64,000 bases of DNA. Source: Actinoplanes campanulatus. GTDB lineage: Bacteria; Actinomycetota; Actinomycetes; Mycobacteriales; Micromonosporaceae. The notes under the pieces are model-generated. The model saw only the letters and a program-made list of their open reading frames with translations, did not search any database and was not told the origin of the DNA. Of this stretch, positions 18,801 through 27,948 are shown piece after piece (the stretch's first letter is position 1; each line of letters opens with the position of its first letter). A program made the position numbers and the translations under genes. The stretch covers positions 62,001-126,000 of the forward strand of contig NZ_BMPW01000012.1 of the NCBI RefSeq assembly GCF_014647795.1, given 5' to 3'.

Positions 18801-18888
18801 GACCGAACTTCCTGCGCTGGCATTACCCAGATCAGGTACGAGGGTCTGCGGTCACCCGCACTCTCAGCGCTGTGCGCTCCCCTGTCGG
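18801..18888 (-). ncRNA. TPP (thiamine pyrophosphate) riboswitch aptamer
   Basis: The complement carries the family's conserved blocks in order: a GGGGAGC opening, CTGAGAG, the ACCGCAGACCCTCG arm, ACCTGATCTGGGTAATGCC and GCGCAGGAAGTTCGG. CCGA at the 5' end pairs with TCGG at the 3' end to close P1. The aptamer ends about 80 nt before the start of the YkoE-like gene. A strong CCGGGCA/TGCCCGG hairpin lies between aptamer and gene. Confidence 0.95.
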
Positions 18889-18984
18889 ATCGAAGCCCGT
18901 CCGCTGTCGCGGCAAGGCCTCGGTGGATGTGCTTCGATGACCGTAACACCTGGTAGAAGCGCGGCACAGGGGGGTAGTGATCAC

Positions 18985-19803
18985 GTGATCGAGGTCAAGG
19001 CCAGGGGCATGACGTTCGATGTGTCCGAGGGGGGACCCTCGGACGGCGATCCGGTCCTCCTGCTCCACGGATTCCCGCAGGACTCCCGTGAGTTCGACCT
19101 GATCCTGCCCCGCCTGCACGAGGCCGGGCTGCGGACCTACGCCCTGGACCAGCGCGGCTACTCGCCCGGCGCGCGGCCCACGGCGGTCACGGCGTACCGG
19201 ATGTCGGAAGTCACCGACGACGCCGTCGCCGTCCTCGACGCCCTCGGCATCGAGAGCGCCCACGTGGTCGGCCACGACTGGGGCGCCCAGGTGGGCTGGC
19301 AGCTCGCCGTCCACCACCCGCACCGGGTCCGGACGCTGACCGCGATCTCCGTGCCGCACCCGCGGGCGCTGCTGCTCGCCCTCCGGGTCCGGCCCTCCCA
19401 GCAGGCCCGGCTCGCCTACTTCGGGTTGTTCCGCTCCCGGGTCGCCGAGAAGCTGCTGTCCGCCCGCCACTCGCTCGCCCTGCGGCTCATGCTGCGGCCC
19501 ATCGGGATGCGCGCCGAACAGTACGTGGCGGCGATGCGTGAGCCGGGCCGGCTGACCGCGGCGCTCAACTGGTACCGGGCCTTCACCAGCGAGCAGGTCG
19601 CCGGGCTCGGGGTGGTGACCGTGCCCACCACGTACGTGTGGAGCGACCAGGACGGGGTGGTCGGGCTCACCGCCGCGCTGCGGACCCGGGACTGGGTGCG
19701 GGGCGACTACCAGATGGTGGCCATGCGCGGGATCAGCCACTGGGTGCCCGAACAGGCGCCCCGCGAGCTCGCCGACGCCGTGCTGGCACGCATCGGCGTT
19801 TGA
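18985..19803 (+). CDS. Alpha/beta hydrolase, epoxide-hydrolase-like
   Basis: In this 272-residue alpha/beta-hydrolase the oxyanion motif is HGFPQDSREF and the nucleophile elbow is GHDWGAQ, with Asp as nucleophile, as in epoxide hydrolases and haloalkane dehalogenases. The conserved GISHWVPEQAP near the C terminus supplies the catalytic His. GTG 18985 follows a G-rich ribosome-binding site at about 18970. The substrate is unknown. The gene is divergent from the riboswitch and shares its upstream region. Confidence 0.85.
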   Translation: MIEVKARGMTFDVSEGGPSDGDPVLLLHGFPQDSREFDLILPRLHEAGLRTYALDQRGYSPGARPTAVTAYRMSEVTDDAVAVLDALGIESAHVVGHDWGAQVGWQLAVHHPHRVRTLTAISVPHPRALLLALRVRPSQQARLAYFGLFRSRVAEKLLSARHSLALRLMLRPIGMRAEQYVAAMREPGRLTAALNWYRAFTSEQVAGLGVVTVPTTYVWSDQDGVVGLTAALRTRDWVRGDYQMVAMRGISHWVPEQAPRELADAVLARIGV

Positions 19804-19834
19804 CCGGGAGCGCGGGAGGGAACGCCTCAGGGGC

Positions 19835-20341
19835 ATGGCGGTCGATACACACCACACCCCCCGTGAGACGGAGAAACAGCGCTGGGATCGCAACTTCGGC
19901 GACCTGCTCCAGGAGCTCAGGGTCGCGCAGACCGGAGTGCAGATCCTCTTCGCGTTCCTGCTGACCCTGCCGTTCAGCAGCGGGTTCCCGAAGGCCACCG
20001 GCTTCCAGAAGGAGACCTACGTCGTCGCGCTGATCAGCGCGGCGTTCGCCACCGCGATGATCATCTCGCCGGTGGCGTTCCACCGTGCCCTGTTCCGGCA
20101 GGGCCGCAAACCGGAACTGGTCCGCTACGCCCACCGGATGGCGTCCGGCGGCCTGGCCTTCATGCTGGTCTCGATGGTCAGCAGCGTCCTGCTGATCACC
20201 GACTACCTGCTGGATTGGATGTGGGCGATCCCGCTGACCGTCGTCACCGCGGGCTGGTTCCTGACGTTCTGGGCCATCCTGCCGTTCGCCCACCGCGAGT
20301 GGGGTGAGGACGAGGACGGCTCAGCGCCGGCGGACTCGTAG
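19835..20341 (+). CDS. DUF6328 membrane protein
   Basis: This 168-residue protein has four hydrophobic helices (around residues 32-50, 62-82, 105-127 and 132-152). The opening ETEKQRWDRNFGDLLQELRV and QTGVQILFAFLLTLPF are typical of DUF6328 proteins in actinobacteria. Function is unknown. It is 31 nt downstream of the hydrolase and converges with a 20-nt overlap on the next gene. Confidence 0.8.
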   Translation: MAVDTHHTPRETEKQRWDRNFGDLLQELRVAQTGVQILFAFLLTLPFSSGFPKATGFQKETYVVALISAAFATAMIISPVAFHRALFRQGRKPELVRYAHRMASGGLAFMLVSMVSSVLLITDYLLDWMWAIPLTVVTAGWFLTFWAILPFAHREWGEDEDGSAPADS

Positions 20342-20929
20342 GCCCAGCGCCCGCAACTCCAGCTCGGCGAGCGCCTCGACGGCGGCCGCGTCACCGGCCC
20401 GCCAGCTCTGTGCGATGTCCGGGCCCAGCCGGGTCAGCTCACTGAGCGGGCGGCCGGCCAGCGCGCGCAGGGCCAGCAGGTCACGGCCGGCCGCGTCGTC
20501 GCGGACCGCGGCCGCGATCCCGGCCCGGCGCATCCAGCGCAGCCGCAGCGGCAGCCACAGGAACAGAACCAGAGCCAACGGTACGGCCACCGCCACCAAC
20601 GGCAGGATCAGCGCCAGCCGTCCGACGATCTCCTGCTGCTCGTGACCGGCGTCGGCGATCGCCCGCGCGGCGTCCGCGGCGCCGGTGAACGGCCTGGTCA
20701 GATCGTCACCGACGACCGGCACCCGGCCCACCTTGCCGCCCGCGTCCGCCAGGTTGTCGGCGATGCCGCTGCCGGCGCTCTCCAGCTTCTGCCCGGGCAC
20801 GGCCAGTCTCTCGACCACGTCGTTGATCCACAGTGCCACCCGGATCCACAGATAGACCCAGAGCACCACGAGGACGTCGGTGACCAGTTGGCGAAGAGCG
20901 ACGGGGAATCGGTCCGCATAGGGCTTCAC
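20321..20929 (-). CDS. Hypothetical membrane protein at the end of the zinc operon
   Basis: This 202-residue protein has two hydrophobic segments (about residues 10-28 and 92-115) separated by a soluble loop, and a helical C-terminal region. I do not recognise the family. GTG 20929 is the most likely start; the frame remains open upstream through zur shadow. It begins 16 nt after zur, so it is probably co-transcribed with smtB-zur. Confidence 0.6.
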   Translation of the reverse strand: MKPYADRFPVALRQLVTDVLVVLWVYLWIRVALWINDVVERLAVPGQKLESAGSGIADNLADAGGKVGRVPVVGDDLTRPFTGAADAARAIADAGHEQQEIVGRLALILPLVAVAVPLALVLFLWLPLRLRWMRRAGIAAAVRDDAAGRDLLALRALAGRPLSELTRLGPDIAQSWRAGDAAAVEALAELELRALGLRVRRR

Positions 20930-20945
20930 ACCGGAAGCGTCGCAC

Positions 20946-21347
20946 TCAGCTTTTCGCGGCGCACTCCGGGCACGTGCCGAAGATCTCCATCGTGTGCGAG
21001 ACGTCGACGAAACCGTGTTGCCCGGCCACCTTGTCGGCCCAGGACTCCACCGCCGGGCCGGCCACCTCGACCGTCCGCCCGCACGACCGGCACACCAGGT
21101 GGTGGTGGTGCCCCTGGCTGCACCGCCGGTAGAGGTGCTCCCCACCCGGCGGGCGCATGACGTCGATCTCGCCGGCGTCGGCCAGGCCCTGCAACGTCCG
21201 GTAGACCGTGGTCAGCCCGACCCGCTCGCCCCGCTCGCGCAACATCGCGTGCAGATCCTGTGCGCTGTGGAAGCCCTCGGTCTCGGCGAGGACGGCGCTG
21301 ACGGCGCTGCGCTGCCGGGTGTTGCGGATAGTGCTCTCGGCGTTCAC
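20946..21347 (-). CDS. zur: Zinc uptake regulator Zur (Fur family)
   Basis: This 133-residue Fur-family repressor has a winged-helix part (TRQRSAVSAVLAE; LTTVYRTLQGLAD), a metal-site segment QGHHHHLVCRSCGRTVEV and the structural zinc pair completed by CPECAAKS. Its location immediately after smtB and znuABC, together with the Zur box upstream of znuA, identifies it as Zur rather than an iron sensor. It overlaps the smtB stop by 4 nt. Confidence 0.92.
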   Translation of the reverse strand: MNAESTIRNTRQRSAVSAVLAETEGFHSAQDLHAMLRERGERVGLTTVYRTLQGLADAGEIDVMRPPGGEHLYRRCSQGHHHHLVCRSCGRTVEVAGPAVESWADKVAGQHGFVDVSHTMEIFGTCPECAAKS

Positions 21348-21643
21348 TGTCGGCTCTCCCTGGCGTGGCTCACGGCGTCGGTGACGATATGGGCGACGTG
21401 TTCGTCCACCAGGGAGTATGCGATCTCCCTGCCACGCCGCACACCCCGCACCACGCCGGCCCCCCGCAGCACCCGCAGATGCTGGGAGACCAGCGGCTGT
21501 GGCGCTCCGAGCTTCTCCACCAGATCGTGCACGCAGCGCTCGCCCACGCCCAGCTCGACCACGATGGCGACACGGATCGGCGCGGAGAGCGCTCGCAGCA
21601 GCGCCCCGGCGGATTCGTACGCCTCGTAACCGGTGGTCGTCAT
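21344..21643 (-). CDS. smtB: ArsR/SmtB-family zinc-sensing repressor
   Basis: This 99-residue winged-helix protein has the recognition helix PQPLVSQHLRVLRGAGVV. The last helix reads DEHVAHIVTDAVSHARE, which matches the alpha-5 zinc site of SmtB (D-x-H-x10-H-x2-E). A zinc-responsive repressor is therefore predicted. The smtB-zur pair is also found in mycobacteria, where zinc-bound SmtB releases the zur promoter. A CGTTG-CGA-CAACG palindrome at 21644-21656, next to the start codon, is a candidate operator. Confidence 0.88.
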   Translation of the reverse strand: MTTTGYEAYESAGALLRALSAPIRVAIVVELGVGERCVHDLVEKLGAPQPLVSQHLRVLRGAGVVRGVRRGREIAYSLVDEHVAHIVTDAVSHARESRQ

Positions 21644-21656
21644 CGTTGCGACAACG
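21644..21656. promoter_or_regulatory. Candidate SmtB operator
   Basis: CGTTG and CAACG flank a CGA spacer directly before the smtB start, between znuB and smtB. The palindrome is short, so this is a positional guess supported by smtB being autoregulated in relatives. Confidence 0.3.
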
Positions 21657-21673
21657 GTACAGGGAGCGTGTCG

Positions 21674-22543
21674 TCAGACATGCAGGACGACATCGGGTGG
21701 CTCCGTGGCGGCCGGCGGGCGCTCGCGGTCGCGCCGGAACCGGCGGGCCAGGGCACCGCCCACGGCGGTGGCCACGAACGCGGCCAGGGCCAGCAGCACG
21801 ATCGTCGCGCCGGGCGCGGTGTTCACCTCGGCGGAGAGCAGGATGCCCGCCACCGCGGCCAGCACGCCGATCAGCATGGCCAGCGTCATGGTGCTGCGGA
21901 ACCCGCGGGTGACCTGCTGGGCGGCGGCCACCGGCACCACCATGAGCGCGGACACCAGCAGCAGGCCGACGGTGCGCATGGCGATCGTCACGGTCACCGC
22001 GGTGGTCACCGCGAGCAGCAGGTTGAGGGTGCGCACCGGCAGGCCGCTGACCCGCGCGTACTCCTCGTCGTTGCAGAGTGCGAAGAGCGCCGGGCGGAAC
22101 ACCAGCATGGCGGCCAGCACCGCGGCGCCGAGCCCGCCGATCAGCGCGAGATCCTCCGGCGAGGTGGTGAGCAGCGACCCGAACAGGTACTGCATCAGGT
22201 TGCTGTTGCCGGCGCCGTCGGAGAGGCCGACCAGCAGCACCCCGCCCGCGATGCCGCCGTAGAAGAGCATGGCCAGCGCCAGGTCGCCGGAGGTGCGGCC
22301 GCGTTCCCGGATCAGCTCCACGCCGACCGCGCCGGCCGTCGCCACCAGCACCGCGGTCAGGACCGGCGAGTTGCCGGTGAGCAGGCCCACGCCGACACCG
22401 GTGAGCGCCACGTGGCCGATCCCGTCCCCGATCAGCGAGAGGCGGCGCTGCACCAGGTAGATGCCGAGCGACGGGGCGGCCAGACCGATGATCACGGCGG
22501 CCACCAGGGCGTACTGCATGAAGGGGAGGGTGAGCAGGTCCAT
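21674..22543 (-). CDS. znuB: Zinc ABC transporter permease ZnuB
   Basis: This 289-residue protein of the ABC-3 permease family has eight or nine hydrophobic helices and the conserved GDGIGHVALTGVGVG segment. The C-terminal tail ends in a basic stretch. ATG 22543 overlaps the znuC stop in a TGATG junction, indicating coupled translation. An alternative ATG lies 11 codons upstream inside znuC. Confidence 0.92.
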   Translation of the reverse strand: MDLLTLPFMQYALVAAVIIGLAAPSLGIYLVQRRLSLIGDGIGHVALTGVGVGLLTGNSPVLTAVLVATAGAVGVELIRERGRTSGDLALAMLFYGGIAGGVLLVGLSDGAGNSNLMQYLFGSLLTTSPEDLALIGGLGAAVLAAMLVFRPALFALCNDEEYARVSGLPVRTLNLLLAVTTAVTVTIAMRTVGLLLVSALMVVPVAAAQQVTRGFRSTMTLAMLIGVLAAVAGILLSAEVNTAPGATIVLLALAAFVATAVGGALARRFRRDRERPPAATEPPDVVLHV

Positions 22544-23325
22544 CAGTACGCCTTCGTCCCGTCGGTGGGCGCCCACTCGCAGATGGCCGGCTTGGCCTCG
22601 TCGGCGTGCGGGTGCACGTGCTCGTGACCGGGTTCGGCGTGGTGCCCGGCCGGTTCGGGGGGCGCCCCCTGGTAGGCGATCCGGCCGTCGTGCACCACCA
22701 CGGTCCGCCCGATCAGCGGCCGCAGCGGGCCCAGCTCGTGCAGGACCAGCAGGATCGTGCCGCCCGCGCCGGCGAACCGGGTCAGCGCCGCGGCGAACGC
22801 CTCCTGGCTGGCCGCGTCCACGCCGGCGTTCGGCTCGTCCAGCACCAGCAGGTCCGGTTCACCGGCCAGCGCCCGGGCGATCAGCGTCCGCTGCTGTTGA
22901 CCGCCGGACAGGGTCGTCACCGGGTCACCGATCCGGTCCAGGAGGCCGACGGCGGTCAGCGCCTCCCGTACCGCCGCCTTGTCCTTCGACCCGGGGAAGC
23001 GGAAGACGCCGCGCCGGGCCAGCCGGCCGGACGCGACCACCTCGCCGACGGTGGCCGGCACGCCGCTGCCGGCGCCGAGCCGCTGCGGCACGTACCCGAT
23101 CCGCTCCCAACGCCGGAACCGGCGTTGCGCGACCCCGAACAGGTCGATCTCGCCGCGGCGCAGCGGGACCAGGCCGAGGATCGTCCGGATCAGGGTCGAC
23201 TTTCCCGACCCGTTGGCGCCGAGGACCGCGACGACGTCGCCGGCCGCCACGCTCAGCGAGACGTCACGCAGCACCTCGCGGCCGTCGTAGCCGACCGCGA
23301 GATGTCTGACCTCGACAACGCTCAT
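22543..23325 (-). CDS. znuC: Zinc ABC transporter ATP-binding protein ZnuC
   Basis: This 260-residue ABC ATPase has Walker A GANGSGKST, signature TLSGGQQQRTL and Walker B LLVLDEPNAGVD. The C-terminal tail is histidine-rich (GHHAEPGHEHVHPHADE), a frequent trait of zinc-transport ATPases. The start ATG 23325 and its GGAGG Shine-Dalgarno are provided by copy 2 of the 84-bp repeat lying between znuA and znuC. Confidence 0.93.
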   Translation of the reverse strand: MSVVEVRHLAVGYDGREVLRDVSLSVAAGDVVAVLGANGSGKSTLIRTILGLVPLRRGEIDLFGVAQRRFRRWERIGYVPQRLGAGSGVPATVGEVVASGRLARRGVFRFPGSKDKAAVREALTAVGLLDRIGDPVTTLSGGQQQRTLIARALAGEPDLLVLDEPNAGVDAASQEAFAAALTRFAGAGGTILLVLHELGPLRPLIGRTVVVHDGRIAYQGAPPEPAGHHAEPGHEHVHPHADEAKPAICEWAPTDGTKAY

Positions 23326-23402
23326 GCCGTCACCTCCGCTTCGCTCCGGCGCCGTCATGAGTTTGAGACTGAGTTAGATGATTCGCTCGCAAGCTCGCTC
23401 AT
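23319..23402 (-). repeat. 84-bp MIRU-like interspersed repeat, copy 2
   Basis: This is the reverse-strand partner of 31-114, about 88% identical over exactly 84 bp. The left ATGAGCG heptamer (23402-23396) holds the znuA stop TGA (23401-23399). The right heptamer (23325-23319) is the znuC start ATG plus AGCG. The most conserved internal block is the 21-bp GC-rich stretch running into GGAGG. The element replaces what would otherwise be a direct ATGA overlap between znuA and znuC. Confidence 0.85.
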
Positions 23403-24307
23403 GAACACTCCAGGCCGAGCTTCAGTGCGGTCAGGTTGGCACGCATCGCCGAGAAGTAGTCCGCGCTGTCGTCGGTCAGGCCCTCGATCGGGTCGAGAAC
23501 GGCGGTCTGCGCGCCGACCTCACGGGCGATCGTCTCGGCGACCTTCGGGCTGACCAGCGTCTCGAAGAAGATCGTGGTGGTGCCGTGCTCCTTGGCCTCG
23601 GCGGCCACCTCGGCCAGCCGCTGCGGGGACGGCTCGGTCTCCGGGTCTATGCCGGTGATGCCGATCTGGGTCAGATCGTAACGGTCCGCCAGGTACGCGA
23701 ACGCGGTGTGGCTGGTCACCAGTTCACGCCGGGCGCAGTTGGCCAGGCCGGTCTTGAACTCGCCGTCCAGGGCGGTCAGCTCGGTGCGCAGCGCGGCGGC
23801 CCGGCCGGTGAAGTCGGCGGCGTGCGCCGGGTCCGCCTTGCCGAGCCGCTCGGCCAGCTTGTCGGCGATGGTGGCGAGCCGCTCCGGGTCCAGCCAGACG
23901 TGCGGGTCGTTGGCGCCGTGCTCCTCCTCGGCGTGGGCGTCCGCCTCCTCGGCGGTGAGCGGCTGCACCGTGCCCGCCGCGTCGAAACCGCGGTCCCCGC
24001 CATTCCGCTTCACCGCGTCGTCCACGGCGGGCTGGAAGCCGCTCAGGTAGACGATCAGGCCGGCGTCGGCGACCTGGCCGACCTGGCCGGCGTTGAGCTC
24101 CACGTCGTGCGGCTCGGCGCCCGGCTTGGTGAGGGTCGACACCCGGACCGCGTCGCCGCCGACCCGCTCGCTGATGAACTGGAGCGGGTAGAAGGCGGTC
24201 ACGACGGAGAGCCTGCCGTCGTCACCGTTGGCCGAGCCCCCTCCGCACCCGGTCAGCGCGCTCAGCGCGGTCAGCAGGGCTACGGCGGGGATCAGGCGGC
24301 GCATCAT
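23399..24307 (-). CDS. znuA: Zinc ABC transporter substrate-binding lipoprotein ZnuA
   Basis: This 302-residue cluster 9 (metal) binding protein has a lipoprotein signal ending in ALTGC. It keeps a Glu/His-rich charged loop (EEADAHAEEEHGANDPHVW), typical of zinc-specific ZnuA, and the metal ligands in GAEPHDVEL, NDPHVWLDP and VTSHTAFAYLADRY. ATG 24307 or 24304 starts the protein. A Zur box lies about 22 nt upstream. Confidence 0.93.
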   Translation of the reverse strand: MMRRLIPAVALLTALSALTGCGGGSANGDDGRLSVVTAFYPLQFISERVGGDAVRVSTLTKPGAEPHDVELNAGQVGQVADAGLIVYLSGFQPAVDDAVKRNGGDRGFDAAGTVQPLTAEEADAHAEEEHGANDPHVWLDPERLATIADKLAERLGKADPAHAADFTGRAAALRTELTALDGEFKTGLANCARRELVTSHTAFAYLADRYDLTQIGITGIDPETEPSPQRLAEVAAEAKEHGTTTIFFETLVSPKVAETIAREVGAQTAVLDPIEGLTDDSADYFSAMRANLTALKLGLECS

Positions 24308-24328
24308 GACGGCAACTGTGGTCGATAA

Positions 24329-24343
24329 TGACAATGATTGTCA
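24329..24343. promoter_or_regulatory. Zur box upstream of znuA
   Basis: TGACAAT-G-ATTGTCA is a perfect 7-1-7 palindrome in an AT-rich stretch 22 nt before the znuA start. It matches the form of actinobacterial Zur operators (TGAxAATGATTxTCA). Zinc-bound Zur would block znuA-znuC-znuB transcription here. Confidence 0.85.
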
Positions 24344-24356
24344 AAGCCGCATGGGT

Positions 24357-24605
24357 TCACAGGGCTTTCGCCACCACGGCGGCCACCAGAACGCTCAGCA
24401 GGACGAGCCGCACGGCCCTGGTGATCCCCGACTGCACCGGCCAGGTGGTGAAGGTCAGCGCGGCCAGGCCGGCCGCCAGCACGCCCAGCAGCAGGGCGCC
24501 CACGATCCCGGGCAGGAAGAGCCCGGCCAGCAGCAGGACGAGAGCGCCGATGAAGGCCGTGGTCGGGTTCACCCGGGCCAGCCGGTGGAGGAAGGACGGT
24601 GTCAC
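24357..24605 (-). CDS. DUF6703 small membrane protein
   Basis: This 82-residue protein has two clear hydrophobic segments (residues 18-52 and 63-80) and the opening LHRLARVNPTTAFIGALVLLL. It fits the short DUF6703 membrane proteins of actinobacteria. Function is unknown. GTG 24605 is the start. It lies upstream of the Zur box and is not evidently part of the zinc operon. Confidence 0.75.
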   Translation of the reverse strand: MTPSFLHRLARVNPTTAFIGALVLLLAGLFLPGIVGALLLGVLAAGLAALTFTTWPVQSGITRAVRLVLLSVLVAAVVAKAL

Positions 24606-24639
24606 AGTGGCTCCTGTCGCGCGTGCGTACCCTCGTCAC

Positions 24640-24981
24640 ATGCTGGTGCTCAACCGCTTCTCGGTCCCCCCGGAAACGCAGGACGTCTTCCGGGAACAGG
24701 CGCACGCCGCGCTCGCCGCCCTCGCGCGCACGCCCGGTTACCGTTCCGGCCGCCTCACCCGGGCCCTGGAGGACCCGGCCGGGTGGATCCTGGTCACCGA
24801 ATGGGAGTCGGTCGGAGCCTACCGGCGGGCGCTCGGGGCGTTCGACGTGAAGGTTTCCGCCACACCGCTGCTCGCGCTCTCCCTCGACGAGCCGTCCGCC
24901 TTCGAGACCCTGGCCGAGGCCGCCCCCGGCGAGGACGTGGTGATCACGGCGAGCGACCGGGCGGCCGAACCCTGGCGCTGA
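24640..24981 (+). CDS. Antibiotic biosynthesis monooxygenase (ABM) domain protein
   Basis: This 113-residue dimeric ferredoxin-fold ABM protein shows the usual order: strand MLVLNRFSVP, helix ETQDVFREQAHAALAALART, GYRSGRLTRALEDP and WILVTEWESVGAYRRALG. Members range from heme-degrading enzymes to quinol monooxygenases and the reaction here cannot be told. No ribosome-binding site precedes ATG 24640, so a leaderless message is likely. Confidence 0.8.
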   Translation: MLVLNRFSVPPETQDVFREQAHAALAALARTPGYRSGRLTRALEDPAGWILVTEWESVGAYRRALGAFDVKVSATPLLALSLDEPSAFETLAEAAPGEDVVITASDRAAEPWR

Positions 24982-24997
24982 ACACTAGGCTGTGGAC

Positions 24998-25486
24998 ATG
25001 AGTCTCGTTCCACCTCCACCACCGGGCCCGGGCGTGCACCCGCCGTTCCCGGCGCCTCCGGTCGAGGGCCGGGGCAAGCGGATCGGGACGAGCCTGGGGA
25101 TCACCGCGGGCATCCTGGTGCTGATCTGCGGCGCGGGAGTGGTGGCCGCCGGCGGGTTCCTCACCGCGTTCGGCAACGCGCTCGACGAGCAGGCCGAGGT
25201 GGTCGTCAGCCGCTACCTCGACGATCTCCAGGACCGCGACTTCGACGGGGCCTACCAACAGCTCTGCCAGCAGGCACAGGACAGTGAGAGCCAGTCCGAC
25301 TACGTCGCCCGGATGTCGGCCAGCGAGCCCTTCTCCTCGTACCGGCTGGGCGAGCTGGCCCTCGGCGTGCGGATCGTCGTGCCGGTCGACCTGCTCTACC
25401 CCGACGGTGGCTCGGCGCGCCAGGAGGCCGTGCTCGGGCAGAACAAGAAGACGGGCAAGTTCGAGGTGTGCGACCTCGGGGAGTAA
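24998..25486 (+). CDS. Hypothetical membrane-anchored protein
   Basis: This 162-residue protein begins with a Pro-rich cytoplasmic stretch, then one transmembrane helix (SLGITAGILVLICGAGVVAAGG, about residues 30-52) and an extracytoplasmic domain of ~105 residues. The pattern ...VSRYLDDLQDRDFDGAYQQLC resembles DUF4878/lumazine-type NTF2-like domains common in actinobacterial surface proteins. Function is unknown. Confidence 0.65.
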   Translation: MSLVPPPPPGPGVHPPFPAPPVEGRGKRIGTSLGITAGILVLICGAGVVAAGGFLTAFGNALDEQAEVVVSRYLDDLQDRDFDGAYQQLCQQAQDSESQSDYVARMSASEPFSSYRLGELALGVRIVVPVDLLYPDGGSARQEAVLGQNKKTGKFEVCDLGE

Positions 25487-25555
25487 CCTCGCTTTTCGTC
25501 CAGTCCTTTACGAATTTCCCCGCCGACACCCAGCCGGCGTAGGAGGAAACCGCAC

Positions 25556-26935
<1,380 letters not shown>

Positions 26936-26945
26936 TCCACCGGAT

Positions 26946-27431
26946 CTAGAACTCGAAGCCGCCCGGTCGGCCGTTTCGGTCCGCGATCAACCCGGCCAGG
27001 GTCGCCACGGCGATCTCGGCCGGGGTCCGCGAGCCGATGTTCAGCCCGACCGGGCGGTGCACCCGCCCGATCTCCTCCTCCGGCACGCCCAGCTCGCGCA
27101 GCGCCGCCACATGCGGCCCCTCGTGCCGCGGGTTGCCCAGGATGCCGATCCAGCGCGCCTTCCCGTCCAGCGCCTCTCTGAGCAGGGCGCCGATCTCCGG
27201 CCGGTGATGGTCGGTCAGCAGGATGTCGGTGTGCTCGTCCGGCGCCGCGGCCGACAGATCGCTCACATAGGTGTCACCGTGTGGCCGGGGCGTGCCGCCC
27301 AGCCGGGTCGGGTCCGGCTCCACCAGCACGGTCTGGAAGCCCAGCTCCACCCCGAAGCGGAACAGCATCTCCGACACCGGGGACTCGAAGACCGCGATCA
27401 GCCGCCGTGGGCTCTGCGCACCGTTCTCCAT
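26946..27431 (-). CDS. XdhC C-terminal-domain (Rossmann) protein
   Basis: This 161-residue protein resembles the C-terminal domain of XdhC/CoxI molybdenum-enzyme maturation proteins (DILLTDHHRPEIGALLREAL; ARWIGILGNPRHEGPHVAAL; RVHRPVGLNIGSRTPAEIAV). The N-terminal XdhC domain is missing and no molybdoenzyme genes are nearby, so its partner is unclear. ATG 27431 is used. Confidence 0.78.
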   Translation of the reverse strand: MENGAQSPRRLIAVFESPVSEMLFRFGVELGFQTVLVEPDPTRLGGTPRPHGDTYVSDLSAAAPDEHTDILLTDHHRPEIGALLREALDGKARWIGILGNPRHEGPHVAALRELGVPEEEIGRVHRPVGLNIGSRTPAEIAVATLAGLIADRNGRPGGFEF

Positions 27432-27568
27432 ACCCCAGACTCTGCCAGAGCCCCGCCTGTTGTCACTCTTCCAGGTGACTTGCGACAGGTTGCTCAGTGA
27501 CAATACCGTGAAAGGTGAAAGCACGGCGCCGGTCCGTTCACCGGCTACCCTTCACCCCGGAGGCTAAG

Positions 27569-27898
27569 TTGCCCACCATTGAGGTCCGCGTCACCCGACT
27601 GGAGAAGCGCATGGACGAGGTCGAGAGGCTCCGCGCCAGCCAGGATCGCGATCTGTCCGATGTCGTTGAGAAGCTGCGTGCTCAGGACTCCCTTCTGCAA
27701 GCCCTGGCAGAAACTCAGGCCGAGCACACCGCGACCTTCGCGCGGCACACCGCAACCCTCGATCAGCACACCGAGCAGTTGACGCGCATCGAGGCTAGGT
27801 TCGATGGCCTGGAGGCGAGGTTCGGTGGTCTGGAGAGCGGCGTCCAGGAGATTATCGGAATGCTGGAGACGTTGATCGGCCGGGAGAACCTCAACTAG
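27569..27898 (+). CDS. Small coiled-coil protein
   Basis: This 109-residue protein consists almost wholly of heptad-type helix (VRVTRLEKRMDEVERLRASQ; later TRIEARFDGLEARFGGLESG), with repeated short units in the last third. It has no membrane segment or enzymatic motif. TTG 27569 is preferred because GGAGG (27559-27563) precedes it at a good distance; the frame is also open from GTG 27515. Function is unknown. Confidence 0.6.
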   Translation: MPTIEVRVTRLEKRMDEVERLRASQDRDLSDVVEKLRAQDSLLQALAETQAEHTATFARHTATLDQHTEQLTRIEARFDGLEARFGGLESGVQEIIGMLETLIGRENLN

Positions 27899-27948
27899 GC
27901 GAGCGGCCGATTCGAGGTCGCCGGGCATGGCGTGTCACCCTAGGACCC

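Noticed and set aside
27460-27503. TTGTCAC...GTGACAA inverted repeat between the XdhC-like and coiled-coil genes
   Set aside because: The 7-bp arms are 30 nt apart and the loop is unstructured; too weak to call an operator or terminator.
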